Below are positions 6,898 through 17,120 of a stretch of 45,509 nucleotides of DNA, in pieces (the first letter of the stretch is position 1; every line of letters begins with the position of its first letter). The translations under genes were made by a program, and so were the position numbers. The DNA is taken from NCBI GenBank assembly GCA_027492275.1, contig JAPUFC010000097.1, positions 304,206 to 349,714 of the forward strand, in the 5' to 3' direction. The notes under the pieces were generated by a model that did no database searches, was not told where the DNA came from, and worked only from the letters and a program-made list of their open reading frames with translations. Source of the DNA: Mesorhizobium sp. GTDB lineage: Bacteria; Pseudomonadota; Alphaproteobacteria; Rhizobiales; Rhizobiaceae.

Positions 6898-8259
6898 TCA
6901 GACGCCGAGGGACTTCAGCTTCCGGTGCAGCGCCGACCGCTCCATACCAATGAACTCGGCCGTGCGCGAGATATTGCCGCCGAATCGGTTGATCTGGGCG
7001 ATCAGATATTCCTTTTCGAACAGCTCGCGCGCCTCGCGCAAGGGCAAGGCCATGATGTGCTGGTCGGAGCGGTTGGGCGTCTTGGGCATGACGTCGCCGA
7101 TCTCGGCGGGCAGGAGGTCGGCGGTGATGGGCGCTTCGACGTCGCCGCCGCGCACCAGGATCATCAGCCGCTCGATGTTGTTGCGGAGCTGGCGCACGTT
7201 GCCGGGCCAGTTGTGCGCCTGAAGCACGGCCAGCGCGTCGTCGCCGATGCGGCGCGGCCGGATGCCGGCCTGGCGGGCGACCTGTTTCATGAAGTGATCG
7301 ACCAGATAAGGGATATCCTCGCGCCGCTCGGCCAGCGCCGGCACCACGACCGGCACGACGGCCAGCCGGTGATAGAGGTCCTCGCGGAAGCGCCCCTCGG
7401 CGATCATCGCTTCGAGGTTCTGCGCCGTGGACGAGATGATGCGCACGTCAACCTTGACGCGCTTGGTGCCGCCGACGCGCTCGAACTGCTGGTCGACCAG
7501 CACGCGCAGGATCTTGTTCTGCGTCTCGCGCGGCATGTCGGCGATCTCGTCCAGATAGAGGATGCCGCGATGCGCCTCCTCCAGCGCGCCGACCTTGCGC
7601 TCGCCGCCATTGGATTCGGTGCCGAACAGCTCGATCTCCATGCGCTCGGGCGTGATGGTGGCCGCGTTGAGCGTGACGAAGGGGCCGGCCTTGCGCGTCG
7701 ACAGCGCGTGGACGGCTCTCGCCACCAGCTCCTTGCCGGAGCCGGAGGGGCCGACGATCATGATGCGGCTGTTGGTGGGCGCGACGCGCTCGATCGTGTT
7801 GCGAAGCTGGCTCATGGCCGGCGACATGCCTATCAGGTCGAACGTCTCGCCGCTTCGCATCTTCAGGTCCGAAACCTCGCGCCGCAGCTTGGAGGTTTCC
7901 AGCGCCCGCTCGGCGATGAGGATCAGCCGGTCGGCCTTGAACGGCTTCTCGATGAAATCATACGCGCCCCTGCGGATGGCCGAGACGGCGGTCTCGATGT
8001 TGCCGTGTCCGGAGATCATGACCACCGGCAGGTTAGGGTGCATCGTCTTGATTTCGTCCAGTAGCGCGAGGCCGTCGAGCTTGGACCCTTGCAGCCAGAT
8101 ATCCAGGAACACCAGGCGGGGCACGCGGCCGGCGATGGAGGCCAGCGCGCTGTCGCTGTCGTGCGCGGTGCGCGTCTCGTGCCCCTCGTCGCTCAATATG
8201 CCCGCGACGAGTTCCCTGATGTCTTCCTCGTCGTCGACGATAAGGATGTCAGATGCCAT
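6898..8259 (-). CDS. ntrX: Nitrogen response regulator NtrX, without a GAFTGA motif
   Basis: The response regulator paired with NtrY. The 453 residues hold a receiver domain with phospho-acceptor Asp53, an AAA+ domain with Walker A GPSGSGKE (170-177), Walker B ILYLDEIAD (233-241) and the arginine region FREDLYHRL (291-299), and a C-terminal Fis-type helix-turn-helix (about 429-450). The loop that in sigma-54 activators reads GAFTGA is absent: residues 213-227 read TESNGGERKVGALEE, about four residues shorter than in the NtrC of this window. It is therefore unlikely to drive sigma-54 polymerase directly and may act as a sigma-70-type regulator. It overlaps the end of ntrY by 11 bases. Confidence 0.95.
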   Translation of the reverse strand: MASDILIVDDEEDIRELVAGILSDEGHETRTAHDSDSALASIAGRVPRLVFLDIWLQGSKLDGLALLDEIKTMHPNLPVVMISGHGNIETAVSAIRRGAYDFIEKPFKADRLILIAERALETSKLRREVSDLKMRSGETFDLIGMSPAMSQLRNTIERVAPTNSRIMIVGPSGSGKELVARAVHALSTRKAGPFVTLNAATITPERMEIELFGTESNGGERKVGALEEAHRGILYLDEIADMPRETQNKILRVLVDQQFERVGGTKRVKVDVRIISSTAQNLEAMIAEGRFREDLYHRLAVVPVVVPALAERREDIPYLVDHFMKQVARQAGIRPRRIGDDALAVLQAHNWPGNVRQLRNNIERLMILVRGGDVEAPITADLLPAEIGDVMPKTPNRSDQHIMALPLREARELFEKEYLIAQINRFGGNISRTAEFIGMERSALHRKLKSLGV

Positions 8260-10531
8260 CAGTCACCTTTTCAGTCGTTCGGCTCGCGGCGTCGCGCTTG
8301 CCGGCCTCGGCGTCGTCCCGTCCCGCCTGGACGGCCGGCAGGAACAGGCTGACCATCGCCCCTCGCCCGCCATGGAAGTCGGACGGCGCGTCGTGAAGCT
8401 CCAGATGCCCGCCATGGTCCTCGATGATCTTCTTGACGATGGCGAGGCCGAGCCCCGTGCCCTTCTCGCGCGTCGTCATATAGGGCTCCAGAAGCCGCTG
8501 GCGATTCTCGCGCGGCAGTCCCTTGCCGTTGTCGATGACGTCGACGCGGATCATGCCGCCCTGCTGCGCCGCGACGATCCTGATCGCGCCGCCGGACGCG
8601 CCCTCCTTGCCGAGCGCCTCGATGGCCTCGGAGGCGTTCTTGATGACGTTGCCGAAAGCCTGCGCCAGCAGGCGGCTATCGAACTTGCCCTTCAGCGGCC
8701 CCGGCGCGAAGACCCGCTCGAAGGCGATGTCGGGACGGCTGACCTCGACCAGGAACGACGCCTCGCGCAGCGCCTCGCGCAGGTCGATCACCCGCATTTC
8801 CGGCTTCGGCATGCGCGCGAAGGCGGAGAATTCGTCCACCATGCGGCCGATGTCGCCGACCTGGCGGATGATGGTGTCTGTGCACTGGTCGAAGACCTCG
8901 CGGTCCTCGGTGATGACCTTGCCGTAGCGGCGGCGGATGCGCTCCGCCGAAAGCTGGATGGGGGTGAGCGGGTTCTTGATCTCGTGCGCGATGCGGCGCG
9001 CGACGTCGGCCCAGGCGGAGGAGCGCTGCGCCTGCACGAGATCGGTGATGTCGTCGATGGTCACCACATAGGATTGCTCGTCGCCGTCCTCCGCCCCGTC
9101 CTCGACGGTGACCTGAACGTTGAAGGTGCGCTCCGCGCCCGACCGGTAGAAGGTGACCTGCTCGCGGTAGACCGGCTTGCCGGAATTGTGCGCCACCTCG
9201 AACACGCGCCCGACATGCGGCAGCACCGCAGACAGGTTCTGGCCCACGGACCTTTCGGCCGGCAGCGCCAGCATCGTTTCGGCCGAGCGGTTGACGATGG
9301 TGATCGTGCCGTCGGGATCGACGCCGATGACCCCGGCCGTGACGCCCGCCAGCACGGCCTCGGAGAAGCGGCGGCGCTCGTCGATGTCGTCCTTGGCCGT
9401 CAGGATCTCGTTGCGCTGCGACTTGAGCTGCAGCAGCATCTTGTTGAACGTGTCGCCAAGCGACGCCACGTCGCCGTCCGACGGCCGCACCGCCACCGAC
9501 ACGTCGAGATTGCCGGTCGCCACCTCGTCGGCCGCGCCGATCAGTTGCCGGATCGGCCGCACCAGCCGGTCGGCCACCGCGATGCCGGTCCAGATGGCCG
9601 AGAGCACGATGATCAGCGTCAGGCCGAGATACAGCAGGGCGAACGCCACTTGCGTGGTGCGCCGGTTTGCTTCGAGGCCGCGATATTCGGCGGTGTTGGC
9701 GGTGACGATCTGGCGCGCGCGGATGACCTCCGGGTCGACCAGCCGGATCGTGTAGAGATAGGCGTCCTCGATCTGCCGCAGCTTGATGATGGCGCCGACG
9801 ATGTTGCGCGTGCGCGGCTCGATCAGCACCGGCTGCCCGTCGGCCGCCTGCTGAACGGCCTCGATGGGCGGCTCCGGCATGACGAATTCGGAACGCGTGC
9901 GCGCGCTCATCATGAACGAGCCGTCGGCGCGCATGAGAGCGGCATTGGCGAGCGCGCGGCCCACCGCCTGCTGGCTCATGAAGTCGAGGAAGCCCGTGCG
10001 ATCAAGACCGTAAAGGGTTCGCGCATTGTCGAGGTCGTTCGCCATCGACAGCGTGGTGCCCTGCAGATTGCGCGCGTTCTCCTGAACGTAGGCCTCGGCG
10101 ATGGACAGGGAGGAGGACACGATCGTCTTGGTGCGGATCTCGAACCAGCGGTCGAGGCCGATGTCGAGCGTGATCGAGGCGATGACGGCGACCAGCAGCG
10201 CCGGCAGCACCGCGATCAGCGAGAACATCGCCACGATGCGGACATGCAGCCGGGACGCCGCCTTGCCGAGGCTGCGCGCCATCGCGATCTTGTAGACCTC
10301 GCGGCCGATCAGCCCCGCCAGCAGCAGGATGAAGGCGGCGTTGACGACGATCAGCGTCACCGTCGTCGTCTCGTCCGGCGTGATGGGGGTGACGCCGACC
10401 AGAATGGCGAAGGACAAGGCGGCCGTGAGCAGCGCCCCGACGACCGCGACCACGCCGGGCAGCGCCAGCAAACGGTGCCCGTCCGCCGGCCCCAGGCGCC
10501 GCTCGTTCATGACAGATGACTGCAACACCAT
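8249..10531 (-). CDS. ntrY: Nitrogen/redox sensor histidine kinase NtrY
   Basis: A 760-residue membrane kinase that phosphorylates NtrX. Membrane helices are predicted at about 25-47, 58-76, 98-122 and 296-319, enclosing a periplasmic sensor region at 123-295. A HAMP linker (about 320-372), a PAS domain (about 390-500), the phospho-acceptor helix [15 protein letters not shown] (His516) and a HATPase domain with NVIKNASEA, DNGKG and GTGLGLAIV boxes follow. Neither possible start (ATG at 10531 or 10510) has a strong ribosome site, so the exact N terminus is uncertain. Five TGCAAC repeats lie in and just before the 5' end. It heads ntrY-ntrX-trkA-dat. Confidence 0.95.
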   Translation of the reverse strand: MVLQSSVMNERRLGPADGHRLLALPGVVAVVGALLTAALSFAILVGVTPITPDETTTVTLIVVNAAFILLLAGLIGREVYKIAMARSLGKAASRLHVRIVAMFSLIAVLPALLVAVIASITLDIGLDRWFEIRTKTIVSSSLSIAEAYVQENARNLQGTTLSMANDLDNARTLYGLDRTGFLDFMSQQAVGRALANAALMRADGSFMMSARTRSEFVMPEPPIEAVQQAADGQPVLIEPRTRNIVGAIIKLRQIEDAYLYTIRLVDPEVIRARQIVTANTAEYRGLEANRRTTQVAFALLYLGLTLIIVLSAIWTGIAVADRLVRPIRQLIGAADEVATGNLDVSVAVRPSDGDVASLGDTFNKMLLQLKSQRNEILTAKDDIDERRRFSEAVLAGVTAGVIGVDPDGTITIVNRSAETMLALPAERSVGQNLSAVLPHVGRVFEVAHNSGKPVYREQVTFYRSGAERTFNVQVTVEDGAEDGDEQSYVVTIDDITDLVQAQRSSAWADVARRIAHEIKNPLTPIQLSAERIRRRYGKVITEDREVFDQCTDTIIRQVGDIGRMVDEFSAFARMPKPEMRVIDLREALREASFLVEVSRPDIAFERVFAPGPLKGKFDSRLLAQAFGNVIKNASEAIEALGKEGASGGAIRIVAAQQGGMIRVDVIDNGKGLPRENRQRLLEPYMTTREKGTGLGLAIVKKIIEDHGGHLELHDAPSDFHGGRGAMVSLFLPAVQAGRDDAEAGKRDAASRTTEKVTDGI

Positions 10532-10624
10532 CCAGGATTGCCGTTTTGGCCAGACTCAGCCGCATCTATGCAACGCATTGTGGCGATTATGCAACAAGCC
10601 GGGGCTGCAACCGAGATTTGCAAC
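10521..10624. repeat. Cluster of five TGCAAC hexamers upstream of ntrY
   Basis: TGCAAC occurs at 10521, 10569, 10590, 10606 and 10619, all in the same orientation (GTTGCA when read in the direction of ntrY). Two copies are within a longer TATGCAAC word exactly 21 bp apart (10567 and 10588), which is two helical turns. The last copy also forms GCAAC-N4-GTTGC (10620-10633). The cluster occupies the ntrC-ntrY gap, where the ntrY promoter should be, so it may be a regulator array. The protein that would bind is not identifiable. Confidence 0.55.
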
Positions 10625-10659
10625 CGCCGTTGCCGGATCACAGTTCGGTGAGCGGGCTC

Positions 10660-12113
<1,454 letters not shown>

Positions 12114-12117
<4 letters not shown>

Positions 12118-13244
12118 TTCTGGCTTCCCTGAAAATCGTCGGCCTGGCTTTCCTTCCAGGCGGGCATGAGCACCCGGAAGGTGGTGCCGCGCGGCGTCGA
12201 ATCGCATTCGACGATGCCGCCGTGCTCGCCCACGATCTTGGCGACCAGCGCCAGCCCGAGGCCGGAGCCGTTCGGCTTGGTGGTGATGAACGGGTCGAAC
12301 AGGATCTGGCGGATGTCTTCCGACACGCCGGGCCCATTGTCCCTGACGCAGAATTCCAGCGGCAGCGAGACGCGGTCCTGGGTGCCGGGAACCGAGACGC
12401 GCATGCCGGGCCGGAAGGCCGTCGACAGGGTGATCTCGCCGCCCGGCGCGTCGCCGATCGCCTCGGCGGCGTTCTTCACCAGGTTGAGGAAGACCTGCAC
12501 GAGCTGGTCGCGATTGGCGTAGACAGGCGGCAGCGACGGGTCGTACTCCTCGACGAAGCGGACCGACCGGCCGAAACCGTTGCGCGCGATCGCCTTCACA
12601 TGGTCCAGCACGACATGGATGTTGACGGGATAGCGGTCGATGGGACGCTCGTCGGAAAACACCTCCATCCGGTCGACCAGCGAGACGATGCGGTCCGTCT
12701 CGTCGGTGATCAGCCGCGTCAGCGCGCGGTCCTCGTCGGACGCGGCGAGCTCGAGGAGCTGGGCTGCGCCGCGAATGCCGGAGAGCGGGTTCTTGATCTC
12801 GTGCGCCAGCATGGCGGCAAGCCCCGTCACCGAGCGCGCCGCGCCGCGATGCGTCATCTGGCGGTCGATCTTGTCGGCCATGGAGCGTTCCTGAAACATC
12901 ACCACGACCGACCCCGGAAGCTCGGGCACGGGGGCAACATAGAGGTCGACGACCTTTTCGCCGAGGCGCGGCGAGGTGATGTCGACGCGGTATTCGTTGA
13001 CCGGCGCGCGCCGTTCGCGCACCTGCTCCAACAGGCTGATGATGGGGCTGTCATAGGGCACGAACTGCGCCAGCGTGCGCCGCGACAGCATGACGGCGCT
13101 GGAGCGGAAGAAGTCCTCCGCGTCGGCGTTGGCGTAGGAGAAGAAATCGTCGGAATCGATCATCACCACCGGCCGCTGGATCGTGTTGAGCACGATGCTG
13201 GCGGCTTCGGCCTCGTTGCGCGGCCGTTTCACGGGATGGCTCAT
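12114..13244 (-). CDS. ntrB: Nitrogen sensor histidine kinase/phosphatase NtrB
   Basis: A soluble 376-residue kinase with no membrane helix. It has an N-terminal PAS domain (about 15-120), the phospho-acceptor motif [20 protein letters not shown] (His148), and a HATPase domain with [18 protein letters not shown] and GSGLGLALV boxes. It phosphorylates NtrC when nitrogen is low and, with PII protein bound, dephosphorylates it when nitrogen is sufficient. It overlaps dusB upstream and ntrC downstream by four bases each, giving the classical nifR3-ntrB-ntrC operon with tight translational coupling. Confidence 0.97.
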
Positions 13245-14260
13245 GCCGCGGCTCTGGCCGGAAGAACGTCGTCCGCCGACAGGGCGGCGCGCAGCAGGCG
13301 CATCGCCGCCGCCGGGTCCGTGGCCGTCATGACGGCGGCGCGCAAATCGGGATCGTTCGCGAACCGGTCGAGATACCAGCCGAGATGTTTTCGCGCCTGC
13401 CTGAGACCGCTCTCCCTGCCGTACAGCGCTAGCATGTCCTCATAGTGCGCCACGACGTAGTCGGCCACCCTTGCCGGCGTGTCCGGACCGGCATCGCCGT
13501 CCGTCGCGCCGGCGGCGCGGGCGATGTCGCCCGCCGCCCATGGCGCGCCGTAGCTGCCGCGTCCGACCATCACGGCATCGGCTCCCGACGACTCCAGGGC
13601 GGCCCGGGCGTCGGCGGCCGAGCAGATGTCGCCATTGACGACGACGGGAATCGAAACGGCCTCCTTGACGCGCGCGATGGCGCGCCAGTCGGCCTTGCCG
13701 GTGTAGAACTGGCAGCGCGTGCGGCCGTGCACCGTGACCATGCGCACGCCCGACTGCTCGGCGCGGCGGGCGAGCTCCGGCGCATTGAGCGCGCTGTCGT
13801 CCCAGCCGAGCCGCATCTTCACCGTGACCGGCACGGCGACCGCCCCGACCACCGCATCGATCAGCGACACGGCATGGTCGGGATCGCGCATCAGCGCCGA
13901 GCCGCAATAGCCGCCGGTCACCTTCTTGGCCGGACAGCCCATGTTGATGTCGACGATGTCGGCGCCCTCGCCCGCCGCGATCCGCGCGCCCTCGGCCATG
14001 TGGGCGGCGTCGCGCCCGGCGAGCTGCACCATGTGGACCGGCAGGCCGGAGTGGCGGATGCGCAGGCCGGAGTATTTCCTGCCCTGCGCCAGTTCGCCGC
14101 TGGCGACCATCTCGGATACGACGAGGCCCGCGCCATGGCCCCAGGCGCGGCGGCGGAAGGCGTCGTCGGTGATTCCCGACATGGGCGCGAGGAACACGCG
14201 ATTGCGCAGCTCCACGGTCCCGATACGGAGCGGAGCCGCCAAGTCGCCGAACTCAGTCAT
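13241..14260 (-). CDS. dusB: tRNA-dihydrouridine synthase DusB (NifR3 family)
   Basis: An FMN enzyme that reduces uridine to dihydrouridine in the D-loop of tRNAs. The 339-residue protein shows the TIM-barrel start ([17 protein letters not shown], 20-36), the catalytic-cysteine motif [12 protein letters not shown] (106-117), [13 protein letters not shown] (FMN/tRNA contact) and the phosphate-binding [13 protein letters not shown]. The frame continues upstream to 14833, but the family begins at [14 protein letters not shown]. The stop overlaps the ntrB start (ATGA). It is the first gene of the dusB-ntrBC operon and divergent from ispDF, with 136 bases between them for both promoters. Confidence 0.96.
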   Translation of the reverse strand: MTEFGDLAAPLRIGTVELRNRVFLAPMSGITDDAFRRRAWGHGAGLVVSEMVASGELAQGRKYSGLRIRHSGLPVHMVQLAGRDAAHMAEGARIAAGEGADIVDINMGCPAKKVTGGYCGSALMRDPDHAVSLIDAVVGAVAVPVTVKMRLGWDDSALNAPELARRAEQSGVRMVTVHGRTRCQFYTGKADWRAIARVKEAVSIPVVVNGDICSAADARAALESSGADAVMVGRGSYGAPWAAGDIARAAGATDGDAGPDTPARVADYVVAHYEDMLALYGRESGLRQARKHLGWYLDRFANDPDLRAAVMTATDPAAAMRLLRAALSADDVLPARAAA

Positions 14261-14396
14261 GCATAAAAACCAAGCACTCTTTCGACATGCCCAATCTGTA
14301 GCCATCTTTGACGCCGGATGCAACGCCTGCATCGTCGATCGCCCCCTTTCAGGAAAGCGCTGGCCTTCCGCATTCCCTGCCATTATCCGTGCCGGC

Positions 14397-15614
14397 ATGA
14401 GCGACACGTCCTCCACATCCCGGCCGAAGGTCGCCGCCGTCATCGTGGCGGCCGGGCGGGGCGAGCGCGCCGGCCGTGCCGACGGCCCGAAGCAGTATCG
14501 CGCCATCGGCGGCCGGGCGGTGATCGCCCGCACGCTGGACGCCTTCCTCGCCAGCCCGCGGATCGGCTGCATCGTCGTGGCGATCCATGCCGACGACGAG
14601 GCGCTTTTCGCCGCCGCCGTGCCGCGCGATCCGCGTATCGCCGTCGTTCCGGGCGGAGCCACCCGGCAGGCGTCGGCGCTGAGAGCGCTGGAAGCGCTGG
14701 CGGCCGACGCGCCGGAGGCGGTGCTGGTCCACGACGCCGTGCGCCCCTTCGTCAGTCCCGCTTTGCTGGACGCCGTCATCGACGCGATCGGCGCTGAGCA
14801 AGGCGCGCTGCCCGCTTTGGCCGTCTCGGACACGCTGAAGCGGGGCGACGGGCACGGGCGGGTTTCCGCGACGGTGGACCGCGACGGCTTGTTTTCCGCG
14901 CAGACGCCGCAGGGCTTTCCCTACCCTGCGCTGCTGGACGCGCATCGGCGCGCGGCCCAGGCCGGACGGGCGGATTTCACCGACGACGCCTCCATCGCCG
15001 AATGGGCCGGCATGGCCGTGCGGCTCGTTCCCGGCTCTCCCGACAACATCAAGATCACCTGGCCGCGCGATATCATCATGGCAGATCAGAAGCTTGCAGC
15101 GGAAAGCGGACATTTCTTCCCCGACGTGCGCACCGGCAATGGCTACGACGTCCATGGCTTCGAGGCGGGCGACCACGTCACGCTCTGCGGCGTGCGGATC
15201 GCGCACGACAAGGCGCTGTCGGGCCATTCCGACGCCGATGTCGGCCTGCACGCGCTGACGGACGCGCTGCTGGCGACCTGCGGGGCCGGCGACATCGGCA
15301 CGCATTTCCCTCCGTCCGATCCGCAATGGAAGGGAGCGGCATCGCACATCTTCGTGGAGCACGCGGCAAGGCTGGTGCGCGCGCGGTCGGGACGCATCGC
15401 CAGCGCCGACGTGACGCTGATCTGCGAGGCGCCGAAGATCGGGCCGCACCGCGCCGCGATGACCGCCGCTCTGGCCGCCATGCTGAACATGTCCGCCGAC
15501 CGGATATCGATCAAGGCAACCACCAACGAGAAACTGGGTTTCATAGGCCGGGAGGAAGGCATCGCCGCGATCGCCACGGCCACCGTCGTCTTCCCCGGCG
15601 AGGTGCCCGCATGA
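14397..15614 (+). CDS. ispDF: Bifunctional IspD/IspF isoprenoid enzyme
   Basis: One 405-residue chain joins two non-consecutive steps of the MEP pathway. Residues 9-235 are IspD (MEP cytidylyltransferase), with the CTP-binding motif [14 protein letters not shown] (13-26) and VHDAVRPFV. Residues 245-405 are IspF (MECDP synthase), with metal ligands in GYDVHGF and [18 protein letters not shown]. The fusion is typical of alphaproteobacteria. Upstream open frame from 13926 overlaps dusB and is not used; the start at 14397 gives the normal IspD N terminus. The stop overlaps the next gene by four bases. Confidence 0.96.
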   Translation: MSDTSSTSRPKVAAVIVAAGRGERAGRADGPKQYRAIGGRAVIARTLDAFLASPRIGCIVVAIHADDEALFAAAVPRDPRIAVVPGGATRQASALRALEALAADAPEAVLVHDAVRPFVSPALLDAVIDAIGAEQGALPALAVSDTLKRGDGHGRVSATVDRDGLFSAQTPQGFPYPALLDAHRRAAQAGRADFTDDASIAEWAGMAVRLVPGSPDNIKITWPRDIIMADQKLAAESGHFFPDVRTGNGYDVHGFEAGDHVTLCGVRIAHDKALSGHSDADVGLHALTDALLATCGAGDIGTHFPPSDPQWKGAASHIFVEHAARLVRARSGRIASADVTLICEAPKIGPHRAAMTAALAAMLNMSADRISIKATTNEKLGFIGREEGIAAIATATVVFPGEVPA

Positions 15615-16105
15615 GCAACATGGACGACATGAAGGAACTGGCCGACGCCTTCCTCAAGGCCTGCAAGGCGAAGGGCATCCTCGTCGCGACGGCCGAATCC
15701 TGCACCGGCGGGCTGATCATCGGGCTGATGACGGATGTTCCCGGTTCCTCGTCGATGGTCGATCGCGGCTTCGTCACCTATTCCAACGAGGCGAAGATGG
15801 ACATGCTGGGCGTGTCGAAGGATACGCTCGACCGCTTCGGCGCGGTGTCGGAAGAGACGGCGCTGGAGATGGCGGCGGGCGCGCTGAAAAACTCGCGCGC
15901 GGGCATCGCGCTCGCGGTCACCGGCATCGCCGGCCCCGACGGCGGCTCGGCGGACAAGCCTGTCGGGCTGGTATGGTTCGGGCTCGGCCTCGAAGGCCGC
16001 GCGCCGACCGCCGAAAAGCGCGTCTTTGACAATCATGGCCGCGATTTCATCCGGCGTGAAACAGTTCGGCACGCGCTCGAGATGGGGCTGAAGGCGCTGG
16101 CCTGA
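15611..16105 (+). CDS. pncC: Nicotinamide-nucleotide amidohydrolase (CinA C-terminal/PncC family)
   Basis: A 164-residue stand-alone CinA C-terminal domain that deamidates nicotinamide mononucleotide to nicotinate mononucleotide in pyridine-nucleotide salvage. Key features are [10 protein letters not shown] (catalytic serine region, about 26-35), SYSNEAK-like [21 protein letters not shown] and the glycine-rich [20 protein letters not shown]. The N-terminal molybdopterin-like domain of full CinA is absent, as in E. coli YgaD. The start overlaps the ispDF stop (ATGA), so it is coexpressed; this pairing is common in Hyphomicrobiales. Confidence 0.92.
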   Translation: MSNMDDMKELADAFLKACKAKGILVATAESCTGGLIIGLMTDVPGSSSMVDRGFVTYSNEAKMDMLGVSKDTLDRFGAVSEETALEMAAGALKNSRAGIALAVTGIAGPDGGSADKPVGLVWFGLGLEGRAPTAEKRVFDNHGRDFIRRETVRHALEMGLKALA

Positions 16106-16206
16106 GCTGTCGCATTCACCACATGATCGGCCGCTACTTTCGCTTCGCCGCCGCCGGGTCCACAATCACCGAGGGAAACGGGGTCCGGCGCGAAAAGAGG
16201 TGACCT

Positions 16207-16500
16207 ATGCGATACTATGCCGTGCACACGGACTACACCGACCCTTTCATCCCCATGCACATCAAGGACAAGCGCAAGCTCTCCGAGATCGCCAAGGACC
16301 TGTTCAAGGACGGCTACGTCGTCAGCGAGTCGGTGAAGATCCGGCAGGCCTATATCGGCTACAATGACGGCGAGACGACCGTCGGCCAACACTATTTCTC
16401 GGCCGACCCGCAGGGCGGCATCCTGTTCCCGAAGGACCATGTCAGGCACATCGCCGAGGTGGTGGTGCCGCAGAACGCCCTGCCGATGCCGGACGAGTGA
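16207..16500 (+). CDS. Uncharacterised 97-residue protein
   Basis: I do not recognise this protein. It is 97 residues, starts MRYYAVHTDYTDPFIPMHIKDKRKL, has no membrane helix, signal peptide or cysteine, and is rich in aromatic and charged residues with mixed alpha/beta character. A good ribosome site (AGAGGTGA) precedes the ATG, and codon use resembles its neighbours, so it is very likely a real gene. It sits 101 bases after pncC with a possible promoter of its own, and is followed by a dispersed palindromic repeat. Its function cannot be inferred from context. Confidence 0.8.
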   Translation: MRYYAVHTDYTDPFIPMHIKDKRKLSEIAKDLFKDGYVVSESVKIRQAYIGYNDGETTVGQHYFSADPQGGILFPKDHVRHIAEVVVPQNALPMPDE

Positions 16501-16533
16501 CCTGCCGGTCCGGCGTTTTTTCGGCTGGAGCGC

Positions 16534-16653
16534 CCCCTCCACCATGCTTCGCATGGTCCCCCTCCCCCGCTTCGCAGGGGAGGAGATGACGGCCGCGCCC
16601 CTCGATCCTCCCCCGTTCACGGGGGAGGTGGCGCGAAGCGCCGGAGGGGACGC
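16534..16653. repeat. Intergenic palindromic repeat element
   Basis: A run of nested hairpins: ACCATGC-TTC-GCATGGT (16541-16557), CCTCCCC-N9-GGGGAGG (16561-16583), CCTCCCCCGT-TC-ACGGGGGAGG (16607-16628) and GGCGC-GAA-GCGCC (16630-16642). The C-rich/G-rich, compound palindromic form is typical of the dispersed intergenic repeats seen in many alphaproteobacterial genomes. It lies between the convergent 97-residue gene and the COQ10-like gene, where it could also stop transcription or protect 3' ends. Only this copy is in the window. Confidence 0.75.
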
Positions 16654-16660
16654 CCCGCGC

Positions 16661-17116
16661 TTATGCCGCCGGCTTGCCGTAAAGCCTGTCGGCGCGCTTC
16701 TCGAACGCGTCCGAGAACATGCGGAAGGCGCGGTCGAACATGGTGCCCATCACCATGCCGAGCATGCGGCTCCTGAACTCGTAGTCGATGAAGAATTTCA
16801 CCGCGCAGCCGCCGGGCACCGGCTCGAAGGTCCAGGTGTTGTTGAGGTATTTGAACGGGCCGTCCAGATAGCTGACGTCGATCGTCAGTTCGTCCGGCTT
16901 GAGATGCACCTGGCTGGTGAAGGTCTCGCGGATCGCCTTGTAGCCGACGGTCATGTCCGCGACGAGAAGCGTGCGCCCGTCCCTTTCCTTGCGCGAGCGC
17001 ACCGACAGCGCTTCGCACAGCGGCAGGAATTCCGGATATGTCTCCACATCCGCGACCAGCGCGAACATCTGTTCGGCGGAATGCCCGACCCTGCGTGTCG
17101 TCTCGAACTGCGGCAT
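16661..17116 (-). CDS. COQ10/RatA-type START-domain protein (ubiquinone-binding)
   Basis: A 151-residue single-domain protein of the polyketide cyclase/START fold. The start MPQFETTRRV, the helix motif VADVETYPEFLPLCEA (21-36), DGPFKYLNNTWTF (85-97) and the C-terminal amphipathic helix are those of the COQ10 family. Members bind ubiquinone or its precursors and help deliver quinone in respiration; annotation pipelines often call them RatA toxin family. The frame continues upstream into lipA, but the ATG at 17116, four bases after the lipA stop, gives the family start. Being last in the PDH/lipoate cluster fits a respiratory rather than toxin role. Confidence 0.88.
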   Translation of the reverse strand: MPQFETTRRVGHSAEQMFALVADVETYPEFLPLCEALSVRSRKERDGRTLLVADMTVGYKAIRETFTSQVHLKPDELTIDVSYLDGPFKYLNNTWTFEPVPGGCAVKFFIDYEFRSRMLGMVMGTMFDRAFRMFSDAFEKRADRLYGKPAA

Positions 17117-17120
17117 CGCG

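Noticed and set aside
7562-10519. A 985-codon open frame on the plus strand opposite ntrX and ntrY
   Set aside because: It is a mirror of the coding strand caused by high GC at third positions. Its translation is rich in Arg, His and Asp with no known domain, while ntrX and ntrY on the other strand have full domain sets.
10620-10633. GCAAC-N4-GTTGC as an ntrC terminator
   Set aside because: The stem is only 5 bp and there is no T-run after it on the minus strand.
13926-14396. An upstream extension of ispDF over dusB
   Set aside because: It overlaps dusB antisense and lies before the normal IspD N terminus.
16534-16653. A CRISPR array
   Set aside because: The repeats are inverted and unlike each other, with no regular spacers; nothing else in the window resembles an array.
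16661-17116. RatA-type toxin of a toxin-antitoxin system
   Set aside because: The COQ10/START fold and position after lipA favour a ubiquinone-binding role; no antitoxin-like partner is adjacent.
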